Of a stretch of 64,000 nucleotides of DNA, positions 29,634-38,671 are shown in pieces. A program made the position numbers and the translations under genes. This DNA is from JAKAGZ01 sp963772675 (GTDB taxonomy: Bacteria > Bacteroidota > Ignavibacteria > Ignavibacteriales > Ignavibacteriaceae): contig CAVYYF010000003.1 in the NCBI GenBank assembly GCA_963772675.1, forward strand, positions 1 through 64,000, written 5' to 3'. Each line of letters begins with the position of its first letter. Position 1 is the first letter of the stretch. The notes under the pieces were generated by a model. It was not told the origin of the DNA. It searched no databases and saw only the letters and a list, made by a program, of their open reading frames with translations.

Positions 29634-30308
29634 ATGCGAATTATATTATTTGGCTCTCCCGGGGTGGGAAAAGGGACGCAAGCCAAAATTCTTTCTTCTA
29701 AATTTGGCATTCCACACATTTCAACAGGGGATATTTTAAGGAAAGCAGTAAAAGAAAAAACACCTTTAGGAATTAAAGCACAACAAGCTATGAATAAGGG
29801 TGCGTTGGTTTCTGATGATATAATGATAGGAATCATTAAAGATACGCTTGAGCAGGACGATTGCAAAAAAGGTTTTATTCTTGATGGCTTTCCTAGAACT
29901 CATGTGCAGGCTCATGCAATAGACGATATGCTTGCTGAAATGAACATTAATAATGTTTGTGTGATAACACTTCAGGCAAATGAAAAAGAGATTGTCACAA
30001 GGCTGTCAAACAGAAGAGCCTGTAAAGTATGTAAAAATATTTTTTCCCTGACAGAGATAGAAAAATTAACTAAATGTCCGGTATGCAATTCGGAAAATAG
30101 TTTTTATCTCAGGACCGACGATAAGGAAGAGGTAATAAAGCACAGAATGGAAGTTTTTAAAGAAGAAACCCAACCTGTGCTAAAACATTACGAATCAAAG
30201 AAAAAAGTAATTTATATCGATGCACTCGGTCCAGTTGATGAGGTAACAAAAAGAATTATGCTTGCCCTGAAGGAAAGAGACTCAAATAAATTTTCTACTT
30301 CTGCTTAA
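29634..30308 (+). CDS. adk: Adenylate kinase
   Basis: The 224-residue enzyme (ATP + AMP to 2 ADP) has the P-loop GSPGVGKGT (7-15), the AMP-binding STGDILR segment, GFILDGFPRT and a long LID. The LID carries two cysteine pairs (CKVC and CPVC), as in zinc-binding adenylate kinases. Length is normal for the long-LID type. It overlaps the convergent FtsE-like gene tail to tail by 14 bases. A 12-base palindrome GCTTTGCAAAGC lies at 29583-29594, just after the kinase stop. Its role is unknown. Confidence 0.96.
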   Translation: MRIILFGSPGVGKGTQAKILSSKFGIPHISTGDILRKAVKEKTPLGIKAQQAMNKGALVSDDIMIGIIKDTLEQDDCKKGFILDGFPRTHVQAHAIDDMLAEMNINNVCVITLQANEKEIVTRLSNRRACKVCKNIFSLTEIEKLTKCPVCNSENSFYLRTDDKEEVIKHRMEVFKEETQPVLKHYESKKKVIYIDALGPVDEVTKRIMLALKERDSNKFSTSA

Positions 30309-30966
30309 GCACGGCTTTAACGGCCTTTCCATTTTCAAGTTTTACTATTTTGAGATCCCCGAATTTTTTTACTATGTCATAATTATGGGTTGCAAAAAGT
30401 ACAGCTGTTCCTCTTGCATGAATCTTCATTAATATTTCTAGAATTTCACCTGAAGTTTCCGGATCAAGATTACCGGTTGGCTCATCAGCTAATACGAGAG
30501 CAGGTTCATTAATTATTGCCCTTGCAATCGCGATCCTTTGTTTCTCGCCACCTGATAATTCATCCGGCATTCCAAAACGTCTGTGAAATAAATCTACATC
30601 GGTTAGAGCGTCATTAACTCTTTTTTTTATCTCCTTGCCAGGAGTATTAGTTACTTCAAGAACAAAAGAAAGATTATCGTAAATATTCCTGTCCCTTAAA
30701 AGTTTAAAATCCTGAAATACTATCCCAACTTTTCTTCTTAAGTGAGGAAGATCTCTTGGCTTAATTGTTTTCGAATCATACCCTGCTACCTGTAATTCTC
30801 CGCTGTTTGGGAAAAGGTTCATATAAATCATTTGCAAAAGGGTACTCTTCCCTGCTCCACTCCTTCCAATTAAAAAATTGAATTCGCCAGGCTCAAGTCT
30901 ATAATTCAAGTCTGTAAAAATCTGGTGTGCTTGATATGCAAAGTCAACATTACTGAATGATAACAT
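30295..30966 (-). CDS. ftsE: FtsE-like cell-division ABC ATPase
   Basis: The 223-residue ATPase has Walker A GRSGAGKST, Q-loop VFQDFKLL, signature LSGGEKQR, Walker B LVLADE and the conserved GNLDPETS. The DRNIYDNLSF and IGRSGAGKST stretches are typical of FtsE, which acts with FtsX in peptidoglycan-hydrolase control at the septum. No ftsX-sized gene is adjacent, so the partner must be elsewhere. It follows the methyltransferase gene by 9 bases as the last gene of a four-gene run. A LolD-like role cannot be excluded. Confidence 0.82.
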   Translation of the reverse strand: MLSFSNVDFAYQAHQIFTDLNYRLEPGEFNFLIGRSGAGKSTLLQMIYMNLFPNSGELQVAGYDSKTIKPRDLPHLRRKVGIVFQDFKLLRDRNIYDNLSFVLEVTNTPGKEIKKRVNDALTDVDLFHRRFGMPDELSGGEKQRIAIARAIINEPALVLADEPTGNLDPETSGEILEILMKIHARGTAVLFATHNYDIVKKFGDLKIVKLENGKAVKAVLKQK

Positions 30967-30975
30967 TATAATTCC

Positions 30976-31710
30976 CTATGCTTTTTTAACTACAAATTGA
31001 ACCCTTTTAGAACTTGCTTTTCCGTTATTAAATGTAAACGCGTCAAAACATTCAACAACATAAAGACCGGCTTTCTCAATTAAATCAAAATAGTCATAAT
31101 ATTCTAATATTTTTTGCTTATGAACTTCTTTATAGACAACTCCGTCAGGAAATATTATATTAAAAACATTTTTGTGAATACGGGTTCCTTTATCATAAGT
31201 ACTTTTATGCACATAATTATATCCATTATATCTGGCTTTTCTAACGGGTTGAGAAATATGACTTATACTATTGCGTTCCAAAGATGCATCAAATGCAAAA
31301 ATACCATTATCGCGCAATAATCTTTTTATCCCATTAAAAAATAATAACATTTTTTTCTTAGTAAGAAGATAATTAATACTATCAAAAGTTATATATATAA
31401 GATCAAATGTTTTTTTAAAGGGTGGGAAAAGCATATCACAACAAACTTTACTTAAAGTTGTATCTTCGGAACTCGCAAGCATTTCTGCAGAAAGATCAGA
31501 AACAATTATGTGTGGATATTTCTTTCTCATGAATTCGGCTAGCTTACAATTTCCTCCAGCTAATTCAAGTACTGTTGCTTGCGTTGATACATATTTAGAC
31601 GTTAAGTGAAAGAGATAATCAGCCCAGTAATCGTATCTTATTCTCCTCATCAAATGGTTGTAAATTAGCGGTAAGCTCTCATAGATATTTTTTCTTTTAA
31701 CTTCAGGCAT
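30976..31710 (-). CDS. SAM-dependent methyltransferase, class I
   Basis: The 244-residue protein has the class I motif I VLELAGGNCKLAEF (a LELAGGN variant of the usual DxGxGxG), a later motif IVSDLSAEML and the LIYITFDSINYLL region that follows in this fold. The substrate is unknown. Its start overlaps the end of pdxA by 8 bases, so translation is probably coupled. Methyltransferases at this spot could act on a small molecule or on RNA. Nothing in the sequence decides between them. Confidence 0.8.
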   Translation of the reverse strand: MPEVKRKNIYESLPLIYNHLMRRIRYDYWADYLFHLTSKYVSTQATVLELAGGNCKLAEFMRKKYPHIIVSDLSAEMLASSEDTTLSKVCCDMLFPPFKKTFDLIYITFDSINYLLTKKKMLLFFNGIKRLLRDNGIFAFDASLERNSISHISQPVRKARYNGYNYVHKSTYDKGTRIHKNVFNIIFPDGVVYKEVHKQKILEYYDYFDLIEKAGLYVVECFDAFTFNNGKASSKRVQFVVKKA

Positions 31711-32686
31711 TTCTCTTTCTATTCTTTACGATTATTTCAGCATATTTATAAGCCTGTATCATACTTGATGGATCAGCAAGATTCTTTCCGGCAATATCGT
31801 AAGCTACACCATGGTCCGGTGAAGTTCTTACAATAGGCAATCCGGCAGTATAATTTACACCTCCGCCGAAATTTAAAAGCTTAAAAGGAATAAGCAACTG
31901 GTCGTGATACATTCCAATTACCATATCAAAATCCCTGTATAACCTATTAGCAAAGAATGCGTCCGGGGAATACGGCCCTGATAAAAACTCATTAGGCCTG
32001 TATTTTCTTATCGCCGGTTTTATTGTTTTTTCTTCTTCATCACCTATTGCACCATTCTCCCCGGCATGTGGATTTAACCCGAGTACGGCAATTTTAGGCT
32101 TATATATATTGAAATCATTTTTAAGAGATTGAATGACAACATCAAAGGTGGTATGAAGTTTTTTCCCGTTAATATGCCTGGATACATTTTTAACAGGCTC
32201 GTGTATTGAAACTAATGAAGCTTTCATCTTTCGAGACAAAAACATCATCACAAAGTTTTTTGTGTTTGAATATTCTGCAAGCATTTCCGTATGACCGGGG
32301 AAGTTTATTCCGGCCATTTTAAATGCTGTTTTTGATATCGGAGCCGTTATTATAGAATCAATGCTTTTTGCGTTTGCAAGCTCAACTGCAAGCTTGATTG
32401 CATTATATGCAGTCTTGCCTGATGCTTTGGTAGAATATCCATACTTCCTTGAGACATCTTTCAATGTAATTACAGATACTGTCCCCTTTTCTGTATCATT
32501 AAATTTATCTGAAAATAGAAAATTAAATCGCGGCTTTACGATTTCGGAGGTTTCAAGGAAAGTTTCACGTGGACATACAACATAAAATTTATTACCGGAA
32601 TTCAGGGTAATAGAATTTAAGGATTTAATGATTATTTCGGGGCCGATACCGTTCACGTCCCCGCAGGTAAATAATATTTTATTCAT
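31703..32686 (-). CDS. pdxA: 4-hydroxythreonine-4-phosphate dehydrogenase
   Basis: The 327-residue enzyme of pyridoxal 5'-phosphate synthesis (DXP-dependent route) shows the PdxA signatures GDVNGIGPEI at the N-terminus, the metal-binding His in FPGHTEML, LNPHAGENGAIGDEE and GMYHDQLLIPFK, and the C-terminal RTSPDHGVAYDIAGK. Its start codon overlaps the stop of the upstream GWxTD gene by one base (TAATG), and its end overlaps the methyltransferase start by 8 bases. Confidence 0.95.
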   Translation of the reverse strand: MNKILFTCGDVNGIGPEIIIKSLNSITLNSGNKFYVVCPRETFLETSEIVKPRFNFLFSDKFNDTEKGTVSVITLKDVSRKYGYSTKASGKTAYNAIKLAVELANAKSIDSIITAPISKTAFKMAGINFPGHTEMLAEYSNTKNFVMMFLSRKMKASLVSIHEPVKNVSRHINGKKLHTTFDVVIQSLKNDFNIYKPKIAVLGLNPHAGENGAIGDEEEKTIKPAIRKYRPNEFLSGPYSPDAFFANRLYRDFDMVIGMYHDQLLIPFKLLNFGGGVNYTAGLPIVRTSPDHGVAYDIAGKNLADPSSMIQAYKYAEIIVKNRKRNA

Positions 32687-33969
32687 TATCCTTTTGCTAA
32701 AGGAAATTCGCCGGTTCCGTTCTTGTCAACAAATTTAAAGCTTAATTTTTCTTTAGTGTAAATCCATAGTTCAACTATTTTGCCATAATCATCTGAACTT
32801 CTTTCAATCTTTGCAGGCATTCCAAACTTAATATATATTTTCCCCCTATCTGTATCTGCCCCGTTCCTGTTAGAAAGCGATGCGAAATTCCTGACAGCGT
32901 AATCTACCCTGTTATAATATTCATTCATCAGTTCATTAAACTTTGTAGTGGGTGTAGGATCATACTTCTGCCAAAACTTTTTCAATTCAGGCATATAATC
33001 TATTTTATCAGTGTCGAGTAGTTTGCTGACAACACTGTCCTTTTCCACATACTTTAGCGAAGTTATCGCAAATTGGAGATTATGTAATGAAAAAGGTTTA
33101 TTAAACCAGGTAACATTTTTGGTAAACGTTTGTGGATTTTCCCCATCTTTATCCTGTGAAACAATAACCTTTATTCTTCCTTCCGATAAGGAATTGCTGA
33201 AATCAGTTAAAAGAAAGTTTCTGAAAATATTATCACCTGGCTTTGAACCAAAAATAATTTTCCCCTCATTTTCTTTTAAAGATATACTCGAAACAAAAGA
33301 TTTACTTACGTAATCGGAAAAGACAGTATCTCTGTTGTTAATTATCGTTACGTAAATTTTTTGAACTGATATGTCTTTACACGGAATTGCCAGTTCATAT
33401 CTTTTTGAGCTAAACGGAATAGAGTCTTCATAATTTGTAAGTACAAAATCCTTATTATCGTTTGTTCCGGTCTTATTTTCATTTAATACTATCGGGTCCA
33501 AGAATAATGAAGAGTCGCTTTTTAATTTATTGACTCTCAGCGGTTCTAATTTTACTTCCTGTCCGGATTGGACATCATTTATTACCGGAATGAATTTATA
33601 TTCATCATTTGGCAAATGAAATAACAGAACACCTTCGCAGAAATAATCGGGAGAATTTGTTTCAGAAAAACTATCCGCCACAATATTGCGTTGCTTCATT
33701 TGTCGGGAAATAAATTGTCCTGTAGTATCAAATACTTCAAGAGCTACGTTCAATGCAGCTTTATACTTATCTCCATCTTTAACAAAAGTAAGCTGATTAT
33801 AAGGAATCCTGTAATCATAATAAATAGTGTTCAGGCTATCGTCAGGAATTATGTGTACTTCTACAAAGAAGGGAATTTTAAATTGCTGTAATAGTTCTGG
33901 TCTGTGTGCAGGTTGCTGAGCAAACATCATCGGAACTAAGAGAAGCAATATCAAAATAATCTTTTTCAT
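32686..33969 (-). CDS. GWxTD domain-containing secreted protein
   Basis: The 427-residue protein has a signal peptide (about 1-17, ending MFAQ). Its C-terminal region resembles the GWxTD domain found in Bacteroidetes, Chlorobi and Ignavibacteria (FWQKYDPTPTTKFNELMNEY, then DRGKIYIKFGMPAKIERS). The N-terminal 250 residues look like beta-sandwich repeats of unknown role. The function of this family is not established. It is the first gene of a tightly packed run with pdxA, the methyltransferase and the FtsE-like gene. Confidence 0.8.
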   Translation of the reverse strand: MKKIILILLLLVPMMFAQQPAHRPELLQQFKIPFFVEVHIIPDDSLNTIYYDYRIPYNQLTFVKDGDKYKAALNVALEVFDTTGQFISRQMKQRNIVADSFSETNSPDYFCEGVLLFHLPNDEYKFIPVINDVQSGQEVKLEPLRVNKLKSDSSLFLDPIVLNENKTGTNDNKDFVLTNYEDSIPFSSKRYELAIPCKDISVQKIYVTIINNRDTVFSDYVSKSFVSSISLKENEGKIIFGSKPGDNIFRNFLLTDFSNSLSEGRIKVIVSQDKDGENPQTFTKNVTWFNKPFSLHNLQFAITSLKYVEKDSVVSKLLDTDKIDYMPELKKFWQKYDPTPTTKFNELMNEYYNRVDYAVRNFASLSNRNGADTDRGKIYIKFGMPAKIERSSDDYGKIVELWIYTKEKLSFKFVDKNGTGEFPLAKG

Positions 33970-34123
33970 ACATTTTATAAAATAAGTAGAATTTCTTTCT
34001 TTTCAAGTGCATTTCGGAATATTGAAACTCTTAGAGATAACAATTCTTTAAATATCGACAAGTCCAAATGAGCTTAAATTAGATATGCCGATCTATGGGA
34101 CAATTCAACTTGAGCTAACAGGA

Positions 34124-35377
34124 TCAGCTATTCATACCTTTGAGGAATTCTTTGTTGTTCTTTGTTCCCCTGATCTTGTCAAGTAGAAAATCCATTGCTT
34201 CAACAGGGCTAAAATCACTGAGGATTTTCCTGAGTATGTATACCTTCTGAAGGTCATCTTCTTTCATCAATAATTCTTCTCTACGTGTTCCTGATCTGTT
34301 AACATCTATTGCAGGGAAAATTCTTCTGTCGCTAAGGTCTCTGTTCAACACGATCTCCATATTTCCTGTACCTTTGAACTCTTCAAAAATCACATCATCC
34401 ATTCGGCTGCCTGTATCAATAAGTGCCGTTGCAATAATTGTAAGACTTCCACCATCTTCAGTGCTTCTTGCTGCGCCAAAAAATCTTTTCGGTTTATGAA
34501 GAGCATTAGAATCAACACCACCGGAAAGAATTCTTCCGCTATGAGGCACAACAATATTGTGAGCACGGGCAAGACGAGTAATACTGTCCAGCAGAATTAC
34601 AACATCTTCTCCGGCTTCAACAAGTCGTTTAGCTTTTTCGATCACCATATCTGCAACCTGAACATGTCTTTCGGCAGGCTCATCAAAAGTGGAACTGATT
34701 ACTTCTGCTTTAACAGAACGTTCCATATCCGTTACCTCTTCGGGACGTTCGTCAATCAAAAGTATTATCATTTTAATTTCAGGATGATTTCTGGTGATTG
34801 AGTTTGCAATTTTCTGCAACAAAACTGTCTTACCGCTTTTGGGAGGAGATACAACCAATCCTCTCTGCCCTTTTCCAATAGGGGAAAGAAGATCCATAAT
34901 TCTCATCGAATATTCACCAGGCGCAGACTCAAGGTTAATTTTCTTGGTTGGATAAACCGGAACAAGATTATCGAATAACGTTCTTCCCCTGATATGATCA
35001 GGTTCCAATCCGTTTACAGCTTCAACCCTCAGCAGGGCAAAAAATCGTTCGCCTTCTTTAGGTGGACGCACCTGCCCGCTCACAAAATCGCCGGTACGCA
35101 AACTGAATTTTTTGATTTGTGATGGAGAAACGTAAATATCATCGGGTGAAGGAAGGTAATTATAATCTGCCGACCTGAGAAAACCATATCCATCGGGAAG
35201 CACTTCAAGCACACCTTTTGAGAATGTGAGACCATCTTTCGAGGTCTGGGCTTCGAGAATTTTAAAAATGAGTTCCTGTTTTCTTAGATCGCTGAAGCCC
35301 TGAATGTCCAGATCTTTTGCAATCTGGTTTAATTCAACTATTTTTTTTGACTTCAGTTCAGAGATATCCATTGGCAT
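34124..35377 (-). CDS. rho: Transcription termination factor Rho
   Basis: The 417-residue hexameric RNA helicase has an N-terminal Rho_N helix bundle (ELKSKKIVELNQIAKDL), a cold-shock-type RNA-binding domain (LEVLPDGYGFLRS, DIYVSPSQIKKF), Walker A SPPKSGKTVLL, Walker B VVILLDSITRLARA, the Q-loop/R-loop region (GGVDSNALHKPKRFFGAAR) and the C-terminal DLSDRRIFPAIDV. All motifs needed for RNA binding and ATP hydrolysis are present. The start at 35377 follows an AGGA ribosome-binding site. An in-frame ATG two codons later is possible. It stands alone with about 150-200 bases on either side. Confidence 0.97.
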   Translation of the reverse strand: MPMDISELKSKKIVELNQIAKDLDIQGFSDLRKQELIFKILEAQTSKDGLTFSKGVLEVLPDGYGFLRSADYNYLPSPDDIYVSPSQIKKFSLRTGDFVSGQVRPPKEGERFFALLRVEAVNGLEPDHIRGRTLFDNLVPVYPTKKINLESAPGEYSMRIMDLLSPIGKGQRGLVVSPPKSGKTVLLQKIANSITRNHPEIKMIILLIDERPEEVTDMERSVKAEVISSTFDEPAERHVQVADMVIEKAKRLVEAGEDVVILLDSITRLARAHNIVVPHSGRILSGGVDSNALHKPKRFFGAARSTEDGGSLTIIATALIDTGSRMDDVIFEEFKGTGNMEIVLNRDLSDRRIFPAIDVNRSGTRREELLMKEDDLQKVYILRKILSDFSPVEAMDFLLDKIRGTKNNKEFLKGMNS

Positions 35378-35578
35378 GACTTTTTCCTAATAATTTGGTT
35401 GTTAAATATTGAAATTTCTTTTTAAGCACTATAAAAACTAAAAATTTTCAAAGGTTTATTTTCGGATATGCAGTTATAAGAGGTATCTTCTTATTATTTC
35501 TTTCTTTTCACTCTTTTTGAATTAAAATTGAAAGGAACCAGAGGTTTAGATGAAACATAAAACGAAAAATAAATAATG

Positions 35579-36841
35579 TCAAGCAATTTTTTGACTAATT
35601 TTAGATTTTATTTCACCCAATAAGTACATACTCCCCAGAACTACCAGGCAATCATCCTCACCTTTGTCCTTAAATGATTCAATAAATTCATCCGGTTTGC
35701 TTTCAGTTGTAACTTTAACATTTATTTCTCCCGCTAATTTAATCAATTCTTCAACCTTTGCAGCCCTTTCATAGTTGATTTCACAAACCCTTATCTCATC
35801 AAAGCTCTTGTTTAAGTCGAACAACATCTCTTTAATGGACTTATCTTTCATTACCCCAAATAACAGCACCTTCCTTTTATAGGTTTTTGAATCTTTCCTG
35901 AATTCCCGCAGAAAATTCCTCACGCCATCCGGGTTATGAGCCGAATCAAAGATAATATCCGGCTGGGTGTTGAAGTATTCATACCTTCCCTGCAATCCGG
36001 TATTTCTTATAACATTCCTGATCCCCCTTTCAATGTGGAGAAAATCGCCAGTGTTAAAAATCTTTGAAATAGCCAACGCAGCAAGCGCTGCATTATATTT
36101 TTGGTAGTTACCTCTTAACGGCATTGTGAAATCATCAATTTCTATTTCTTCAGTATACAATTCGATTGAATCTTTTCTTTTGATTATATAATCAGATAGC
36201 TTATAATACTTGCAATCAAACTCCCGGCATTTATCTTCAATAATTTTTATTGCTTCCGGCAGCAACTGACTCGTGAAAACCGGTACTCCGGGTTTTAATA
36301 TTCCGGCTTTTTCAGCTGCAATTTTTTCTATTGAATCGCCCAGAATGTGTGTGTGTTCCAGGCTGATAGAAGTAATAATTACTGCAACAGGAGTTAAAAC
36401 ATTTGTCGCATCCAGCCTGCCGCCTAATCCTGTTTCGATTACTGCATAGTCAACATTTTCATCACTAAAATACTGGAAGGCAATAGCAGTCGTGACCTCA
36501 AAAAACGTTAGTTTGTGTTCTTCTATAAATTTATCATACTTTGTTACAAAACCTGCAACATAAACATCGGGGATTTCAATCCCGTTTATTTTAATTCTTT
36601 CATTATATCTTACAAAATGAGGTGAAGTATACAGCCCGACCTTATTTCCAAGCTCCTGCAGAATGCTTGAAAGAAAAGCAGCAGTGCTACCCTTCCCGTT
36701 TGAACCTGCTAAATGAATAACTTTTAATTGATCCTGTGGGTTCCCAATGTGATCGAGAAAATTTTTAATATTATCCAGGCCCAGTTTCATTCCGAATGTA
36801 TGTAGCGCAAATAGCTTGGAAAGGGCCTGTTCGATTGTCAT
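35579..36841 (-). CDS. folC: Folylpolyglutamate/dihydrofolate synthase
   Basis: The 420-residue Mur-ligase-type enzyme adds glutamate to folates, and in many bacteria also joins dihydropteroate with glutamate. Motifs seen are the P-loop HLAGSNGKGSTAA, the TSPHFVRYNERI substrate loop, VIETGLGGRLDATNVL, ITSISLEHTHILG and the C-terminal-domain FDSAHNPDGV. Its start overlaps the stop of pyrD by 4 bases (ATGA), which indicates translational coupling in a pyrK-pyrD-folC operon. Confidence 0.95.
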   Translation of the reverse strand: MTIEQALSKLFALHTFGMKLGLDNIKNFLDHIGNPQDQLKVIHLAGSNGKGSTAAFLSSILQELGNKVGLYTSPHFVRYNERIKINGIEIPDVYVAGFVTKYDKFIEEHKLTFFEVTTAIAFQYFSDENVDYAVIETGLGGRLDATNVLTPVAVIITSISLEHTHILGDSIEKIAAEKAGILKPGVPVFTSQLLPEAIKIIEDKCREFDCKYYKLSDYIIKRKDSIELYTEEIEIDDFTMPLRGNYQKYNAALAALAISKIFNTGDFLHIERGIRNVIRNTGLQGRYEYFNTQPDIIFDSAHNPDGVRNFLREFRKDSKTYKRKVLLFGVMKDKSIKEMLFDLNKSFDEIRVCEINYERAAKVEELIKLAGEINVKVTTESKPDEFIESFKDKGEDDCLVVLGSMYLLGEIKSKISQKIA

Positions 36842-37755
36842 AAATTATATGATGCGGTTAGATCAGATATTTTGTTGATTTTTTGTTTTATACAATATTC
36901 TTCCAATTCATTCAGAATTTTTCCTGCAGCGGAAGGATCGATGAAATTAAGTGTCCCTAACTGAATAGCGGAAGCGCCGACAATCATAAATTCTATAACA
37001 TCTTTCCAGTTCATTATTCCGCCGATACCTATTATGGGAATATCAACATTCCTGCTTATCTCCAAAACTTTTGCAAGTGCAATTGGTTTGATAGCAGGTC
37101 CGGATAGTCCACCGTTCACATTATGGATTTTCGGTTTTCTTGTGATAATATTAAATGATGTACCTACCAGGGTGTTAATTGCTGATACCGCATCACCTCC
37201 GCCTTCTTTTACGGCTTTAGCAAATTCAGAAATGTAGGAAACATTCGGAGACAATTTTATAATTACCGGTTTGTCTGTTACAGCTTTTACCTTTTCTGTT
37301 ATCTGCCTTACTTTTGAAGCATCATTGCCGAATTGCAAACCACCTTCTTTTACATTCGGGCAGGAAACATTTATTTCAAATGCTTTGATTGTTTCCTCTT
37401 CCGTCAAAATTGTTGTACACTCTACATATTCTTCAACTGAGCTTGCCGCAATATTACATATTAACGGGACATCAAACTTTTTAAGGAAAGGAATTTTTTC
37501 TTTTAAGAATGCTTCTACGCCGACGTTTGCAAGCCCGATAGCATTTAACATTCCCGCAGGAGTTTCCACAATTCTCTGAGGAGGATTTCCCTTCCTCGGT
37601 TTAAGGCTCAATGATTTTGTAACGATTCCTCCCAGCTTGTTAAGATCGGTGAACTCAGAAATTTCGTTGCCGTATCCGACTGTACCTGAAGCAAGCAGTA
37701 TTGGGTTACGAAGTTTCAGCGAACCTATATTTACTGAGAGATCAACTTTGCTCAT
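36838..37755 (-). CDS. pyrD: Dihydroorotate dehydrogenase B, catalytic subunit
   Basis: The protein is 305 residues from the ATG at 37755 (MSKVDLSVN). This start overlaps the pyrK stop by 4 bases and is preferred over an in-frame start 14 codons earlier. It is a class 1B FMN enzyme oxidising dihydroorotate to orotate, with the active-site Cys in NVSCPNVKEGG, FMN-binding IIKLSPNVSYI, NTLVGTSFN and GIGGIMNWKDVIEF. The adjacent pyrK supplies the NAD-linked electron transfer chain, which confirms the 1B type. Confidence 0.95.
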   Translation of the reverse strand: MSKVDLSVNIGSLKLRNPILLASGTVGYGNEISEFTDLNKLGGIVTKSLSLKPRKGNPPQRIVETPAGMLNAIGLANVGVEAFLKEKIPFLKKFDVPLICNIAASSVEEYVECTTILTEEETIKAFEINVSCPNVKEGGLQFGNDASKVRQITEKVKAVTDKPVIIKLSPNVSYISEFAKAVKEGGGDAVSAINTLVGTSFNIITRKPKIHNVNGGLSGPAIKPIALAKVLEISRNVDIPIIGIGGIMNWKDVIEFMIVGASAIQLGTLNFIDPSAAGKILNELEEYCIKQKINKISDLTASYNL

Positions 37756-38513
37756 ATTACTATATCTTTTACATTGAAGATCGGGCCGTCTTTGCAAACG
37801 AGATAATAATTCTCAGGATGAACTGTAGATTCAATCGGGCAGCCCTGACAGATACCAAACCCGCACGCCATTGCACACTCTGCAGAGACTTCACATTCAA
37901 TATTATTTTTTATACAGAAAGTTTTTAGTGCTGACAACATCGGGTTTGGACCGCAGCCGAATATTTTTATCCTCTTTTCATTGATGGAAGTAAATTCTTT
38001 TTCCAGAAGCTGAACGATTGTGCCTTTGAATCCTTCGGAACCGTCATCAGTGGAAACCTTAATATTTTTCATCCCGTATTTAATTATGTCGCGATGAGTC
38101 CGCCCTCCAATGAAGGTGTAAATATTCTTTTTGTTATCCAATGAACGGGAAAAATAAGGAAAGGGTGCCGCGCCTAAGCCTCCCGCAACAATTACGGCTG
38201 TATCAAAATCATCATCAAGATTAAAACCGTTACCAAGAGGACCAAGAATATCAATCAAATCCCCTTTATGCTTGCGTGATAAAAGTCTCGTTCCTTCTCC
38301 AAAAATATTGAACATCAGATAGAAGTGATCTCCCTCAACATCGCAGACACTGAAAGGCCTCCGCAATAAAGGGTACATTGACTCAGAAACGCGAATATTT
38401 AAGAATTGGCCCGGTTTTATTATATGCGAAATTTCGGGACAGAATATCTTGAGCAGGTAAATATCGTGATCCAGCTCTATTGATTTTTCTACAGGGGCTT
38501 TAGTTATAAACAA
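37752..38513 (-). CDS. pyrK: Dihydroorotate dehydrogenase B, electron transfer subunit
   Basis: The 253-residue ferredoxin-reductase-like protein has an FAD-binding barrel (LRRPFSVCDVEG), an NAD domain (VIVAGGLGAAPF, IFGCGPNPMLSALK) and a [2Fe-2S] cluster with cysteines in CAMACGFGICQGC plus a later Cys in YYLVCKDGP. It passes electrons from PyrD's FMN to NAD+. It is the first gene of pyrK-pyrD-folC, and about 160 bases separate it from the dinB gene. Confidence 0.95.
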   Translation of the reverse strand: MFITKAPVEKSIELDHDIYLLKIFCPEISHIIKPGQFLNIRVSESMYPLLRRPFSVCDVEGDHFYLMFNIFGEGTRLLSRKHKGDLIDILGPLGNGFNLDDDFDTAVIVAGGLGAAPFPYFSRSLDNKKNIYTFIGGRTHRDIIKYGMKNIKVSTDDGSEGFKGTIVQLLEKEFTSINEKRIKIFGCGPNPMLSALKTFCIKNNIECEVSAECAMACGFGICQGCPIESTVHPENYYLVCKDGPIFNVKDIVI

Positions 38514-38671
38514 TCGTAATCCTACATTAAAGTAATATTTCTAACAACCTGGTAATTTCGGGGGGTTTTGAATAATTATAATTTTTTAACCCTTTTAATT
38601 TAAGTCTTTGTTTTAATTAAATCAAAAAGGTGATACTTCGATAATAAATTTTTCTGCTTTTGAAGAATATT

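Noticed and set aside
30295..30308. Overlap of adk and the FtsE-like gene as a regulatory antisense device
   Set aside because: A 14-base tail-to-tail overlap is ordinary compaction and gives no sign of regulation.
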